A stretch of DNA of 14,789 nucleotides from an uncultured Eubacteriales bacterium (GCA_934444695.1 CAKSDF010000033.1:1-14789), one strand, 5' to 3'. Shown: positions 7,037-14,142, counted from the stretch's first letter. The notes: generated by a model from the sequence alone, not told the origin. Numbers and translations are program-made.

Positions 7037-7464
7037 CGTCTTTTGATTATCTTTTCCATAGTCACCGTGGTGCCCTTGTCCTTTCTCGAACGCACCTTTA
7101 AGCTATCGGTGAAGCTTTCCATAACCGCAAATCCCAGTCCCGCACGCTCCTCACCGCCGGTGGTAAAAAGAGGTTCCATTGCCTTTTCCACATCCTCGAT
7201 TCCGCAGCCCACATCTCTTATCTTTATCCTGACCTTTCGGTTTTCAAAAATTCCGACGGTTATGTAAATGGGACCGAGGGCTTCTTTATATGCGTGAACA
7301 ATGCAGTTTGTGACTGCCTCCGAAACGGCGGTCTTTATATCACCTATCTCCTCAACCGTAGGATCGAGCTGAGCAGCAAAGGCCGCGACCGCCACCCTTG
7401 CAAAGCTTTCGTTTGAAGAACGGGAGGTAAGGGTAAGCTTCATTTCATTAATGGGTTTGATCAT
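7033..7464 (-). CDS. spoIIAB: Anti-sigma-F factor / serine kinase SpoIIAB
   Basis: SpoIIAB binds and holds sigma-F, and phosphorylates the anti-anti-sigma factor SpoIIAA using ATP. It is a GHKL-fold ATPase: N box SEAVTNCIVHAY (residues 48-59), G1 box RDVGCGI (83-89) and G2 region RAGLGFAV (107-114). SNESFARVAVAAF and AQLDPTVEEIGDIKTAVSEA closely match the Bacillus protein. A TTG at 7476 would add four residues but sits one base from the AAAGGAG site (7484-7478) and is unusable. The ATG at 7464-7462 overlaps the spoIIAA stop as ATGA and gives 143 residues, close to the 146 of B. subtilis, so I chose it. A third option is the ATG at 7443, giving a start like the Bacillus one, but it lacks a ribosome-binding site. 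Confidence 0.95.
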   Translation of the reverse strand: MIKPINEMKLTLTSRSSNESFARVAVAAFAAQLDPTVEEIGDIKTAVSEAVTNCIVHAYKEALGPIYITVGIFENRKVRIKIRDVGCGIEDVEKAMEPLFTTGGEERAGLGFAVMESFTDSLKVRSRKDKGTTVTMEKIIKRR

Positions 7465-7784
7465 TTTTTTACACAACTCCTTTCGATAAGGCAGAGCCTG
7501 TCCAGTCCCGCCACCCGCATAACCTTGTATATCTGGGATGATGTGTTAAGTACCTGAAGCTCGCCGTCGTAAAACTTTATCTGGCGATATCTGCCCATAA
7601 CAAGACCTATTCCCGAGCTGTCCATAAAGGTCACGTCACGGAAGTCAAGAATCAGCAGCTTAACATTGCCGCTTTCAAGCTCCCTGTCGATGGTCTCCCG
7701 CATTTCTCTTGCCGAATGGTGGTCGATCTCGCCATCAAGATAGGCGGTCACCGTCTGTCCCGACGATTCAATTTTTATTCCCAT
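7461..7784 (-). CDS. spoIIAA: Anti-anti-sigma factor SpoIIAA
   Basis: A 107-residue STAS-domain protein. When unphosphorylated it binds SpoIIAB and frees sigma-F in the forespore; SpoIIAB phosphorylates it to switch it off and the phosphatase SpoIIE switches it back on. The regulatory serine lies in TFMDSSGIGLVMGRY; the second Ser (Ser57) corresponds to Ser58 of B. subtilis. AGGAGG at 7799-7794 precedes the ATG with 9-nt spacing. It is the first gene of the spoIIA operon and ends in TGA overlapping spoIIAB. In Bacillus the operon is driven by sigma-H and Spo0A; I did not find a convincing sigma-H promoter in the 295 nt upstream. Confidence 0.96.
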   Translation of the reverse strand: MGIKIESSGQTVTAYLDGEIDHHSAREMRETIDRELESGNVKLLILDFRDVTFMDSSGIGLVMGRYRQIKFYDGELQVLNTSSQIYKVMRVAGLDRLCLIERSCVKK

Positions 7785-8079
7785 TTTTTTATTCCTCCTG
7801 ACCGAATAAATTAATGTACATTTTTCTTTTTCGGAAAATCTTCGTTGGCTATATGCCTGGCGATTATATGCTTGATAATTGTGCAGTTGCTGATTATTGT
7901 GTAGCTGTTTATTGTGCGGTTGATGGTTGAGTGACTGATGATTGTGCAGATAACAATTGTGCGGTTCCCGGGACCTTAGAAATTTATACTTAATTCATCC
8001 CCTTTGATTTTGCTTTGACAATTTCATTTTAAGGGATGCCTCTAAATTTTTTTAAAACATTTTGCGGTCGAAAGCTGCA
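7785..8079 (-). promoter_or_regulatory. spoIIA upstream region with weak Spo0A-box-like sites
   Basis: This gap of 295 nt separates spoIIAA from the DUF4363 gene and should contain the spoIIA promoter. It holds the spoIIAA ribosome-binding site, a 15-bp tandem repeat (7878-7970), and two imperfect matches to the Spo0A box core TGNCGAA: ATTGTCAAA on the minus strand (8022-8014) and GGTCGAA on the plus strand (8067-8073). GAAT within GATGAATTA (minus, 7999-7991) resembles a sigma-H -10, but no matching -35 is present at the right distance. No hairpin terminator follows DUF4363, so read-through into spoIIA is possible. The sites are weak and the assignment is inference from operon position. Confidence 0.3.
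7878..7970. repeat. Degenerate 15-bp tandem repeat upstream of spoIIA
   Basis: The motif ATTGTG starts at 7878, 7896, 7911, 7941 and 7956. The intervals are 18, 15, 30 and 15, and a decayed copy (GTTGAGTGACTGATG) fills the 30-nt interval at 7926. A plus-strand consensus is ATTGTGCRGTTGNTG. Six units in all. It is noncoding and lies about 95-185 nt before the spoIIAA start. Confidence 0.75.
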
Positions 8080-8457
8080 TTAAAAAAGGACTTTAACGGT
8101 CACTTTCTCGTCGTCGCAGAGATTTTGTACTTTTAATAAACAAAGGGCGCTTTGAGAAATAAAATCATCGCTTTGCTCGCTTAAAAGAGCCGAGATAAGG
8201 GTCATTTGTTCGTCAAGCTCGTCCACCGACGAATGAGAGGCAAAAACCGCCGTGGTTTCCTTTATGTTGTCCCAGTTTTGCTTTGCGGCCGAAAAGCTCT
8301 CGACCGCCCTTTCGATCTCGCCTTTTTCAAAAAATTCGATGGTCTTTTCAAGGGGCTCTCCCACCTCTTTTTCCACCCGGGATGTAACCACCGTGCTTGT
8401 AATACACAGCGCCACCGAAACGGCAAAAAGTATGGCAGCAATATAAAGTCTTTTCAT
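8080..8457 (-). CDS. DUF4363-type membrane-anchored protein
   Basis: A 125-residue protein of unknown function that looks like the DUF4363 family. It has one N-terminal membrane segment (about residues 4-25, YIAAILFAVSVALCITSTVV) and then an outward-facing helical domain with EKGEIERAVESFSAAKQNWD and SVDELDEQMTLISALLSEQS, the pattern seen in that family. The frame is open a further 57 codons upstream, into the end of the DUF421 gene, but those residues are basic and low in complexity. The ATG at 8457 follows AAGGAG (8469-8464) at ideal spacing and begins right at the membrane segment, so I chose it. It follows a DUF421 gene by 100 nt on the same strand, a pairing I recall as recurrent in clostridia. 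A role in the spore membrane is inference. Confidence 0.75.
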   Translation of the reverse strand: MKRLYIAAILFAVSVALCITSTVVTSRVEKEVGEPLEKTIEFFEKGEIERAVESFSAAKQNWDNIKETTAVFASHSSVDELDEQMTLISALLSEQSDDFISQSALCLLKVQNLCDDEKVTVKVLF

Positions 8458-8480
8458 TTTCTTCTCCTTAAACGCTCTGT

Positions 8481-8513
8481 TGCTTTGTGTCTTTTGTTTG
8501 CTCTGCTTTGTGT
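8481..8513. repeat. Short direct repeat between DUF421 and DUF4363 genes
   Basis: TGCTTTGTGT occurs at 8481-8490 and again at 8504-8513, each preceded by GCTCTG. The surrounding 8470-8530 is strongly pyrimidine-rich on the plus strand (purine-rich in the transcript). Its role is unknown; it may be a small local duplication. Confidence 0.5.
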
Positions 8514-8557
8514 TTTTGCTTTCTCGCCGACTGCTCAATTGTTTTTTGCCGAAAAGC

Positions 8558-9256
8558 TCAGCTTTTTTGATTTGTCCCGCTGTCGGTATTTTGCTTTTTA
8601 ACAAAATAGGTGTCCTTATCCCCGTCAAACAGCATTAAAAATATTTCCCGCTTCTTAAGCTTCTTTTTTGCAATAATTTTTTCAAGCTGCTGCTCGGAAA
8701 TTCCGCAAATTTGAAGGCTGGCCTTGTTTATGCTGCCATCTCCCACAACCGTGACCGGCAGTTTATCGGGCAATGGGCTAAGTCCCAGCATTTCGGCAGT
8801 GGGCTGAACTTTAAGACTTTTCTTTTTAACGCTCAGCTTTCCGCCCGTTTCCACAAGCGCAAAGGCCACCTCGCGAATGTCGAAAACTCCCTGCTGACGA
8901 AGGCTTTCGTTGATGTCGTCGATGGTAAGTCTCAAAGCCTTCATTGCCTTTTGGTCGATGACTCCGTTTTTGATGATAAGGGTGGGACTGCCGTCAAGCA
9001 CTCTTCTCGCCCAAGGCAGTTTCAGGGTTGCAACCGACAGCAGCACCTCAAGAATAACCAAGCAAAAAATGGCTATAATACCATTAAGGGCAGGTCGGTT
9101 GAGATCCTGAATGGGAGCGGCAGCGCATTCGGAAATCATAATCGTGACCACAAGCTCTCCCGGCTGAAGCTCGCCTATCTGGCGCTTTCCCATAAGGCGA
9201 AGGCTGAGTATAACGGTAAAATATAAAATTACCGAGCGGATAAGCGTTACAAACAT
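8558..9256 (-). CDS. DUF421 (YetF-type) membrane protein
   Basis: A 232-residue integral membrane protein of the DUF421/YetF family. Three hydrophobic segments are seen at about residues 4-22, 34-49 and 58-79. The loop after the first carries the hallmark GKRQIGELQPGE (23-34). A cytoplasmic or forespore-facing domain follows, with LDGSPTLIIKNGVID (87-101), LTIDDINESLRQQGVFDI (110-127) and VTVVGDGSIN (168-177). The molecular function is not established. Some DUF421 proteins of Bacillus are found in the spore inner membrane and affect its permeability and heat resistance, which fits the germination and sporulation genes on both sides here. GGTGA at 9267-9263 is a modest ribosome-binding site for the ATG. 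It probably forms an operon with DUF4363 and is divergent from the ger operon across 85 nt. Confidence 0.9.
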   Translation of the reverse strand: MFVTLIRSVILYFTVILSLRLMGKRQIGELQPGELVVTIMISECAAAPIQDLNRPALNGIIAIFCLVILEVLLSVATLKLPWARRVLDGSPTLIIKNGVIDQKAMKALRLTIDDINESLRQQGVFDIREVAFALVETGGKLSVKKKSLKVQPTAEMLGLSPLPDKLPVTVVGDGSINKASLQICGISEQQLEKIIAKKKLKKREIFLMLFDGDKDTYFVKKQNTDSGTNQKS

Positions 9257-9341
9257 AATTCATCACCAAAGCTTATTTTGTCCAAAAAGAGAGCATTTAT
9301 CCATAACACACATATCCGCCCATTTTGAAAAGAGGGATATC

Positions 9342-10817
9342 TTGACAAAGTACAATTCTGCCTTTTTAGGCTGTTCGCTAAACGACAATATGACCGTCAT
9401 ACAGGGAAAAATCGGAGATTCGGACGATTTTATCTTTCGCGACTTTTCGGCAAATGGCCACGATTTTGTTTGTCTTACAATGGAAAACCTCGTGGATAAG
9501 GAACAGCTTGAGCGGCAGGTTATCGCAAAAATACTTGCCGCAAAAACCCTTCCGTCGGACGGGAAGGAACGCTTTGAATTTATAGAAAAAAGCATATCCT
9601 CCTCTCCTGATCAAAAGCGGGTCAAAAGTATTGAAGAGCTACTCAGATTTCTTATGTCGGGCTGGGCGGTCATTATAGTCGACGGCTTTGATTTTGCCCT
9701 TTGTATAGGCGTTCAAAGCACCCCCACAAGAAGCATCGGCTCACCCGTTTCAGAGGTTATGGAAAGAGGCTCTGAGGAGGGCTTTTCGGAAATTCTCCGC
9801 AACAATATGGCCATGGTCAGGCGGCGTATGAAAACGCCCGAGCTTAAATTTGAAATAATGACTATAGGCAAAAAATCAAAAACCGACGTAGCCATATGCT
9901 ATCTAAACGACGCAGTGGACAAGGAGATACTTGCCGAGGTCAAAAAGCGACTCAACAAAATGGAAATCGATGCGGTGCTTGATTCGGGGTATATCCAGCC
10001 CTTTCTCGACACACCTTCCGCATCCCTTTTCCCCTCGGTCGGCACCACCGAGCGTCCCGACACCCTTTGCGGAAAGATTTTAGAAGGAAGAATAGGGATT
10101 CTGGTTGACGGAACGCCCTACGCCCTAACCGTTCCCCTGCTCTTTTCCGAGCATTTTCAAAGCCTCGACGACTACACCGTCAATCCTTTTTTCGCCACAT
10201 TTATAAGGTGTATAAAATATCTGTCCTTCTTTCTTGCCGTGCTTGTATCGGGCACCTATGTGGCCATTTGCGAGCATAATCCCGAGCTTTTCCCCGCCGC
10301 CATACTGCACAAGGTTTTTGACTCGGGCATCGTCACACCTTTTCCGAATATGTGGGAGGCTCTTATCATCCACGTGATCTACGAAATAATGCGTGAAGCG
10401 GGCCTGAGGCTTCCGAAATCGGTGGGACATGCCGTCAGCATAGTGGGCGGCCTTGTTATCGGGGAAGCGGCCGTCACGGCGGGACTTATCGGCGCACCTA
10501 TGATTATCGTGGTGGCTGTCACCGCCCTTGCCTCCTTTGTTGTGCCCACCCTTTATTACCCCTGTGCCCTGCTGCGGTTTGCGGGGATCTTTATCGGCGG
10601 ACTTTGCGGAACTACCGGTATGGTGCTTTTTGCAGCCGTCATAATAACCGCCGTGTGCGGCCACAATGTATACGGCATTCCGCTTTCGGCACCCGTTTCT
10701 CCCTTCGACAGATTCTCGGTAAGGGATACCCTTCTCCGCGACAGCTGGCGAAAGCTGTCCAAAAAAACCGTTAAAATTCAAAATCTCCACGGCAGTAAGG
10801 AGGAAAAACGCCCTTGA
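9342..10817 (+). CDS. GerA-family spore germination protein, A subunit
   Basis: The A subunit of a germinant receptor, which in Bacillus forms a nutrient-gated ion channel in the spore inner membrane. The 491-residue product has a soluble N-terminal half (to about residue 285), including the family signature TPTRSIGSPVSEVMERGSEE followed by GFSE (127-150), then a C-terminal membrane half. That half carries the conserved stretch EIMREAGLRLPKSVGHAVSI at 348-367 and further membrane segments at about 365-385, 388-405, 412-430 and 425-442. Translation starts at TTG (9342) with AGAGGG at 9331-9336; the next ATG, at 9390, has no ribosome-binding site. It overlaps the B subunit by 4 nt as TTGA. Family assignment is firm, but which receptor (GerA, GerK or other) cannot be told, so no symbol is given. 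Confidence 0.94.
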   Translation: MTKYNSAFLGCSLNDNMTVIQGKIGDSDDFIFRDFSANGHDFVCLTMENLVDKEQLERQVIAKILAAKTLPSDGKERFEFIEKSISSSPDQKRVKSIEELLRFLMSGWAVIIVDGFDFALCIGVQSTPTRSIGSPVSEVMERGSEEGFSEILRNNMAMVRRRMKTPELKFEIMTIGKKSKTDVAICYLNDAVDKEILAEVKKRLNKMEIDAVLDSGYIQPFLDTPSASLFPSVGTTERPDTLCGKILEGRIGILVDGTPYALTVPLLFSEHFQSLDDYTVNPFFATFIRCIKYLSFFLAVLVSGTYVAICEHNPELFPAAILHKVFDSGIVTPFPNMWEALIIHVIYEIMREAGLRLPKSVGHAVSIVGGLVIGEAAVTAGLIGAPMIIVVAVTALASFVVPTLYYPCALLRFAGIFIGGLCGTTGMVLFAAVIITAVCGHNVYGIPLSAPVSPFDRFSVRDTLLRDSWRKLSKKTVKIQNLHGSKEEKRP

Positions 10818-11902
10818 CCTCTAAAAAAGAAATCGGTGCCGGCCAGCTTCTCGGGCTGATGCTTTTAAGCCGCCTTTCGGTAGCGCTGACCTTTCCCTTT
10901 GATTTTGCGGGCAGCTTTAGCAATCAGGAATGGCTTGTGTCACTGCTGTTTTTCCCTTTTTTGCTGCTTCTGCTTTTGCCTTCCTATCTTCTTTTTAAAA
11001 AAAGCGGCCTCTCGCCTTTGCAATCGGCATATGAGGTCTCTCCGATTTTAGGCAGCGGTGCGGCAATACTTCTTTGTATATTTTTCCTTTTAAGCGCGGC
11101 CGTCAACCTTTCCCGTTTCAACATCTTTATGACCTCCACTACCGGTGCAGATCAAAGTCCTTTGTTTTTTCCCCTGCTGCTCATAATCCCCGCTCTTTAC
11201 GCGGCTTATAAAGGCATTGAGGCCATTTCCCGCACCGCCCTTATTGCCCTTGTCATCGGCTTTCTTTCGGTGGCGGTGATAATTCTGGCGGTGCTTCCGA
11301 AATTCGACCTTTTAAATATCGTTTCTCCTCATTTTTACGATAAAAAAGGAACCGCCGAGCTCTTAGGCGTATACATTTCAAACACCTCCGAAGCGGTGGC
11401 ATTTTCGCTGCTGCTTCCTAAAGTCAGAGGCAATGTCAGGGGGACAATGATAGGCTTTTCGGCCCTTTGCTCGGTCGGAATGTTCATTATATTTTTCTCG
11501 GTCAGCGCGGTTTTCGGCGAACTGACGGCCTTTGAGAATTTTCCCTTTTATGCCCTTGCCGACATTGCAGAGCTTGGGGAGCTTAAAAGGCTTTCTGCCC
11601 TTCACGCATCCACCTGGATCCTCGGGCTGTTTATAAAATGCGCCCTGTTTTTATATCTCGCTTACGACTGCTTTAAGCAGGTTACAAAAGGAAAGTCCTC
11701 TCCTATTATTGCAGCTGCGGGCGGAGCTCTTACCTTTATCGCAGGGACGCTCATTTCGCGGAATTATTCGTCCTCAAAGACAAAAGTCTATTCAGAAATG
11801 CTCTTTTGCCTTGTCATTCTGCTTGCCGTGGTAATTCCCTCCGTCTTTGCATTTATAATGCCGAAAAGGAACAAAAATTTCGGAAAGGATGAGAAAAATT
11901 AA
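10814..11902 (+). CDS. GerAB-type endospore germination permease, B subunit
   Basis: The B subunit of the receptor, an amino-acid-permease-like (APC superfamily) membrane protein that in Bacillus binds the germinant. The 362-residue product is almost entirely hydrophobic. I count about ten membrane segments (roughly residues 9-30, 40-60, 80-102, 115-132, 140-162, 188-203, 210-235, 268-287, 296-315 and 328-349), the expected number. The N-terminal KKEIGAGQLLGLMLLSRLS and the segment AAVNLSRFNIFMTSTT are typical of the family. It uses TTG at 10814, overlapping the A-subunit stop, with a strong AAGGAGG at 10797-10803. It overlaps the C-subunit gene by 14 nt. The germinant is unknown. Confidence 0.93.
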   Translation: MTSKKEIGAGQLLGLMLLSRLSVALTFPFDFAGSFSNQEWLVSLLFFPFLLLLLLPSYLLFKKSGLSPLQSAYEVSPILGSGAAILLCIFFLLSAAVNLSRFNIFMTSTTGADQSPLFFPLLLIIPALYAAYKGIEAISRTALIALVIGFLSVAVIILAVLPKFDLLNIVSPHFYDKKGTAELLGVYISNTSEAVAFSLLLPKVRGNVRGTMIGFSALCSVGMFIIFFSVSAVFGELTAFENFPFYALADIAELGELKRLSALHASTWILGLFIKCALFLYLAYDCFKQVTKGKSSPIIAAAGGALTFIAGTLISRNYSSSKTKVYSEMLFCLVILLAVVIPSVFAFIMPKRNKNFGKDEKN

Positions 11903-13202
11903 AAAGCCCATTGCCTTTTTGCTTGTGCTTGCGGTGTTGACCCTCTTTTCGGGATATAACGGCCGCGTCAAAATAAGGGACAGGGTCATAATTCAGGGAA
12001 TGGCTCTCGACACCGAAAACGATGCCTATTCCCTGACCGTTCAGACCTACAAACCAAGCTCCCTTCAAGAGCCTAAAAACGAATACGAGCTTCACACCGC
12101 CTCGGGTTCGACCGTTTATGAAGCCCTCCAAAGCATCAATTCCATAACCGGGCAGCAGGCCTTTTTTTCAAATCTCCAGGTCATTGTCATTTCCCAAAGC
12201 GTCGCCGACAAGGGGCTTTCCCCCGTTCTCGATTTTTTCGCCCGATATTCCGAAATACGAAAGAATGTGACGGTGGTAGCCTCGGCCTGCAAAGCCGCCG
12301 AGCTTTTGACCATCGACAGCGAATCGGGCATACTCCCCGCCGAACGCATAAACAAAATTATGAGCTACGGGACCGACACGTCAAATTACGACGGAAGCAA
12401 GCTTTTGGACATTACCGAGCGGTATTTAAGCGACACAACCGACGCCTTTTTGCCGCTTCTCGATGTAAACGAAAACGACAGCGAGCGGACGGTCAAAATA
12501 TGCGGCGTGCTCTGTTTTTCGGGGAATGAGCCGTCGGGAATAATGTCGCCTGCCGACTCGGTAGGATTTAACTGGATAGCGGGATACGACAGCCGCCAGA
12601 GCCTTATTGTCGACTCTGACAGCGGCAGGTTTACCCTTTCGGTACAGGGCGTTTCCTGCAAAATTTCCGCAAGAGAATCCGCTTCTTCTGACGGCGCTGC
12701 CTATTCTTCCGCCAACCGTTGTTTATCCGATTCCGGCCTGTCTTATTTCGCGAATCATCCCCTTAGCACCGTATCTTCCCGGTGCTTCGGGCATTCCGTC
12801 CCGCTTTGTCCCGCCGCCGTTTTTTTATCCGATTCCGCCGCCGTTTTTTCATCCGATTCTAACACTTTGGCCGATACCGTCCCCGAGATCGACATAGATT
12901 TAAGACTTAAATTTAATGTAACCGAGATTAATTCAAAAAAGGATGTCATTTCCGAAAAGGACATTTTAGATATAACCCCTCTGCTTTCCGAAAAGGTTAA
13001 GGAAAGGGCCGAGCAGTCGGTCAACCGTGCCTTTTACCAGCTTGACAGCGACATTTTTGAATTCGGCAAATATGTCAGGCGGGACTGCCCAAAGCTTTAT
13101 CAAAGCGAGAAATATAAGAAGCTTGAAAAATCCGATTGGAAAATAAACATCGACGCCCGGGCCGAGATCTATCGGGTAGGAAAAACCAACCGCACGGTTT
13201 AA
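11889..13202 (+). CDS. Ger(x)C-family spore germination protein, C subunit (atypical)
   Basis: The C subunit of the receptor, normally a lipoprotein on the outer face of the spore inner membrane. The 437-residue product has a hydrophobic signal (residues 7-21), the family start RDRVIIQGMALD (30-41), FFSNLQVIVISQSVAD (92-107), and a clear C-terminal domain with SEKVKERAEQSVNRAF (367-382), DSDIFEFGKYV (387-397) and IDARAEIYRVG (421-431). Two things are odd. The lipobox, usually ending Gly-Cys, here reads LFSGYN: Tyr23 (TAT, 11955-11957) replaces the lipidated Cys and no other Cys is near. Also, about residues 262-331 form a serine-rich insertion with extra cysteines between the two halves, making the protein longer than the 373 residues of B. 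subtilis GerAC. The ATG lies inside the end of the B gene, with GGAAAGG directly abutting it, so translation is probably coupled. No terminator is evident after it. Confidence 0.9.
   Translation: MRKIKKPIAFLLVLAVLTLFSGYNGRVKIRDRVIIQGMALDTENDAYSLTVQTYKPSSLQEPKNEYELHTASGSTVYEALQSINSITGQQAFFSNLQVIVISQSVADKGLSPVLDFFARYSEIRKNVTVVASACKAAELLTIDSESGILPAERINKIMSYGTDTSNYDGSKLLDITERYLSDTTDAFLPLLDVNENDSERTVKICGVLCFSGNEPSGIMSPADSVGFNWIAGYDSRQSLIVDSDSGRFTLSVQGVSCKISARESASSDGAAYSSANRCLSDSGLSYFANHPLSTVSSRCFGHSVPLCPAAVFLSDSAAVFSSDSNTLADTVPEIDIDLRLKFNVTEINSKKDVISEKDILDITPLLSEKVKERAEQSVNRAFYQLDSDIFEFGKYVRRDCPKLYQSEKYKKLEKSDWKINIDARAEIYRVGKTNRTV
12811..12858 (+). repeat. 24-bp in-frame tandem duplication in the GerC-type gene
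   Basis: Two adjacent 24-bp units (12811-12834 and 12835-12858) differ at one base and encode AAVFLSDS then AAVFSSDS (residues 309-324). A partial third copy, sharing TTTATCCGATTCC, lies near 12722-12734. The length is a multiple of three, so the frame is kept. Confidence 0.9.
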
Positions 13203-13404
13203 CGAAGACCGACAGCCGACCCGCCGCCCTTAATATATCAACAAGCGTCCTGCCTTTGCAAGACACATCACTCCCGACACCCCTTTTCTCGGATTTTATC
13301 CCTTTCCGACAATTTCTTTATTTACCATAAATTTTCTATAATAATATTAAATATAAAACACACAATAATTTTGCAAACGCAAATACCGTAAAGGAGTGCT
13401 AAAG

Positions 13405-13599
13405 ATGGCAAAGAGCAATAAGACTCTCGTTCCCGAGGCTCGCGAGGCTCTCAATCGCTTTAAGATGGAATCTGCCGGTGAAGTCGGCGTAAATCTTAAG
13501 CAGGGCTACAACGGCGACCTGACCTCCAAGCAGGCAGGCTCTATCGGCGGACAGATGGTCAAAAAGATGATCCAGTCTTACGAAAACGGCCTTAAATAA
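13405..13599 (+). CDS. Alpha/beta-type small acid-soluble spore protein (SASP)
   Basis: Binds and protects forespore DNA from UV and chemical damage, and is degraded by Gpr at germination. The 64-residue product matches the family: VPEAREALNRFKMESAGEVG (residues 9-28) contains the Gpr recognition region, with cleavage expected after Glu22 by analogy with Bacillus SASPs. The second signature is TSKQAGSIGGQMVKKMIQSY (40-59). A GTG at 13396 would add three residues, but it overlaps AAGGAG (13391-13396), which sits 8 nt before the ATG at 13405; the ATG is clearly right. The 202-nt gap before it (13203-13404) is AT-rich near the gene, with TATAAT at 13337-13342 but no convincing sigma-G promoter by eye. 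A hairpin terminator follows, so it is probably monocistronic. Confidence 0.94.
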   Translation: MAKSNKTLVPEAREALNRFKMESAGEVGVNLKQGYNGDLTSKQAGSIGGQMVKKMIQSYENGLK

Positions 13600-13615
13600 G
13601 TCGTATAAAGACAGC

Positions 13616-13659
13616 AAGTCCCGCCTATCCTTTATGGGATAAGCGGGACTTATTTTTTT
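13616..13659 (+). terminator. Terminator of the SASP gene
   Basis: AAGTCCCGC (13616-13624) pairs with GCGGGACTT (13643-13651), and inside it TATCC pairs with GGATA across a short mismatch. The loop is TTTATG. A run of seven T residues follows at 13653-13659. The minus strand lacks a T tract after the stem, so it works for the plus strand only. Confidence 0.9.
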
Positions 13660-13697
13660 GAAATATTAAGTTGTACGACAATCGTTTACCTGATCGC

Positions 13698-14138
13698 TCA
13701 ACCGAGCTTTTTGCTGTACTCGGCGATAACCTTCTCTAAATCTCCCGAGCCGTCGGAATAGCAAAGCAGCGTACTGACCTTTCCCTTATAGCCCTCTGCT
13801 TTCTTAAAGCTGTCATCGCAAATATAAGAAATGTATCCGTCGGCGCCCTTAACATAAATACGCAGTCCGTAGCTCCAGCCCACGCTGTTTTTTGGCAAAG
13901 AGGCCTTAAGCTTTACCGAGCCTATCTTGTTGTATATCTCGTTAACATCCGAAGGCTCGATGGTTTGAGTAACCATTCCCGTGCTTCCGTCGATAAGCTC
14001 AATCCTTTCGATGTTCTCGGCCTTTACCCCGCCTATGGCCTGGGAAAAGGTCAGCGGACGGAAGGTATACGCCGCCCCGCCTGCAACCACCGCAACAATA
14101 ACAAGACAGATGATAAGAATTTTTACACCTTTTTTCAT
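13698..14138 (-). CDS. Small membrane-anchored or secreted protein, function unknown
   Basis: A 146-residue protein I do not recognise. It has a basic start and one hydrophobic segment (MKKGVKILIICLVIVAVVAG, residues 1-20, extending to about 25), with no lipobox Cys, so it is either anchored by its N-terminus or secreted. The remaining 120 residues are outside the cell and look like a compact alpha/beta domain, with IERIELIDGSTGMVTQTI (43-60), DVNEIYNKIGSVKLKAS (64-80) and SVGWSYGLRIYVKGADGYI (85-103). It starts 4 nt after the stop of the peptidase gene upstream. Its ribosome-binding site (GTGAGGTGG, 14154-14146) lies within that gene's last codons, so the two are cotranscribed and probably coupled. 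A protease inhibitor or partner is one reading; an unrelated cell-surface protein is another. Confidence 0.75.
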   Translation of the reverse strand: MKKGVKILIICLVIVAVVAGGAAYTFRPLTFSQAIGGVKAENIERIELIDGSTGMVTQTIEPSDVNEIYNKIGSVKLKASLPKNSVGWSYGLRIYVKGADGYISYICDDSFKKAEGYKGKVSTLLCYSDGSGDLEKVIAEYSKKLG

Positions 14139-14142
14139 TATA

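Noticed and set aside
7991..8022. Possible sigma-A promoter for spoIIA (TTGTCA on the minus strand).
   Set aside because: No acceptable -10 at 16-18 nt; the best candidates match only half of the consensus positions.
8458..8628. 57-codon upstream extension of the DUF4363 reading frame.
   Set aside because: Basic low-complexity residues, overlap with the end of DUF421, and a far better start with AAGGAG and the membrane segment at 8457.
9274..9302. Possible forespore promoter for the DUF421 gene on the minus strand (GGATA, 17 nt, CAAAATA).
   Set aside because: It fits sigma-G or sigma-F only loosely, and the start it implies would leave almost no leader before the ribosome-binding site.
13247..13264. 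Hairpin after the GerC-type gene (GTCCTGC with GCAAGAC).
   Set aside because: Short stem with a mismatch and no T tract following, so it was not called a terminator.
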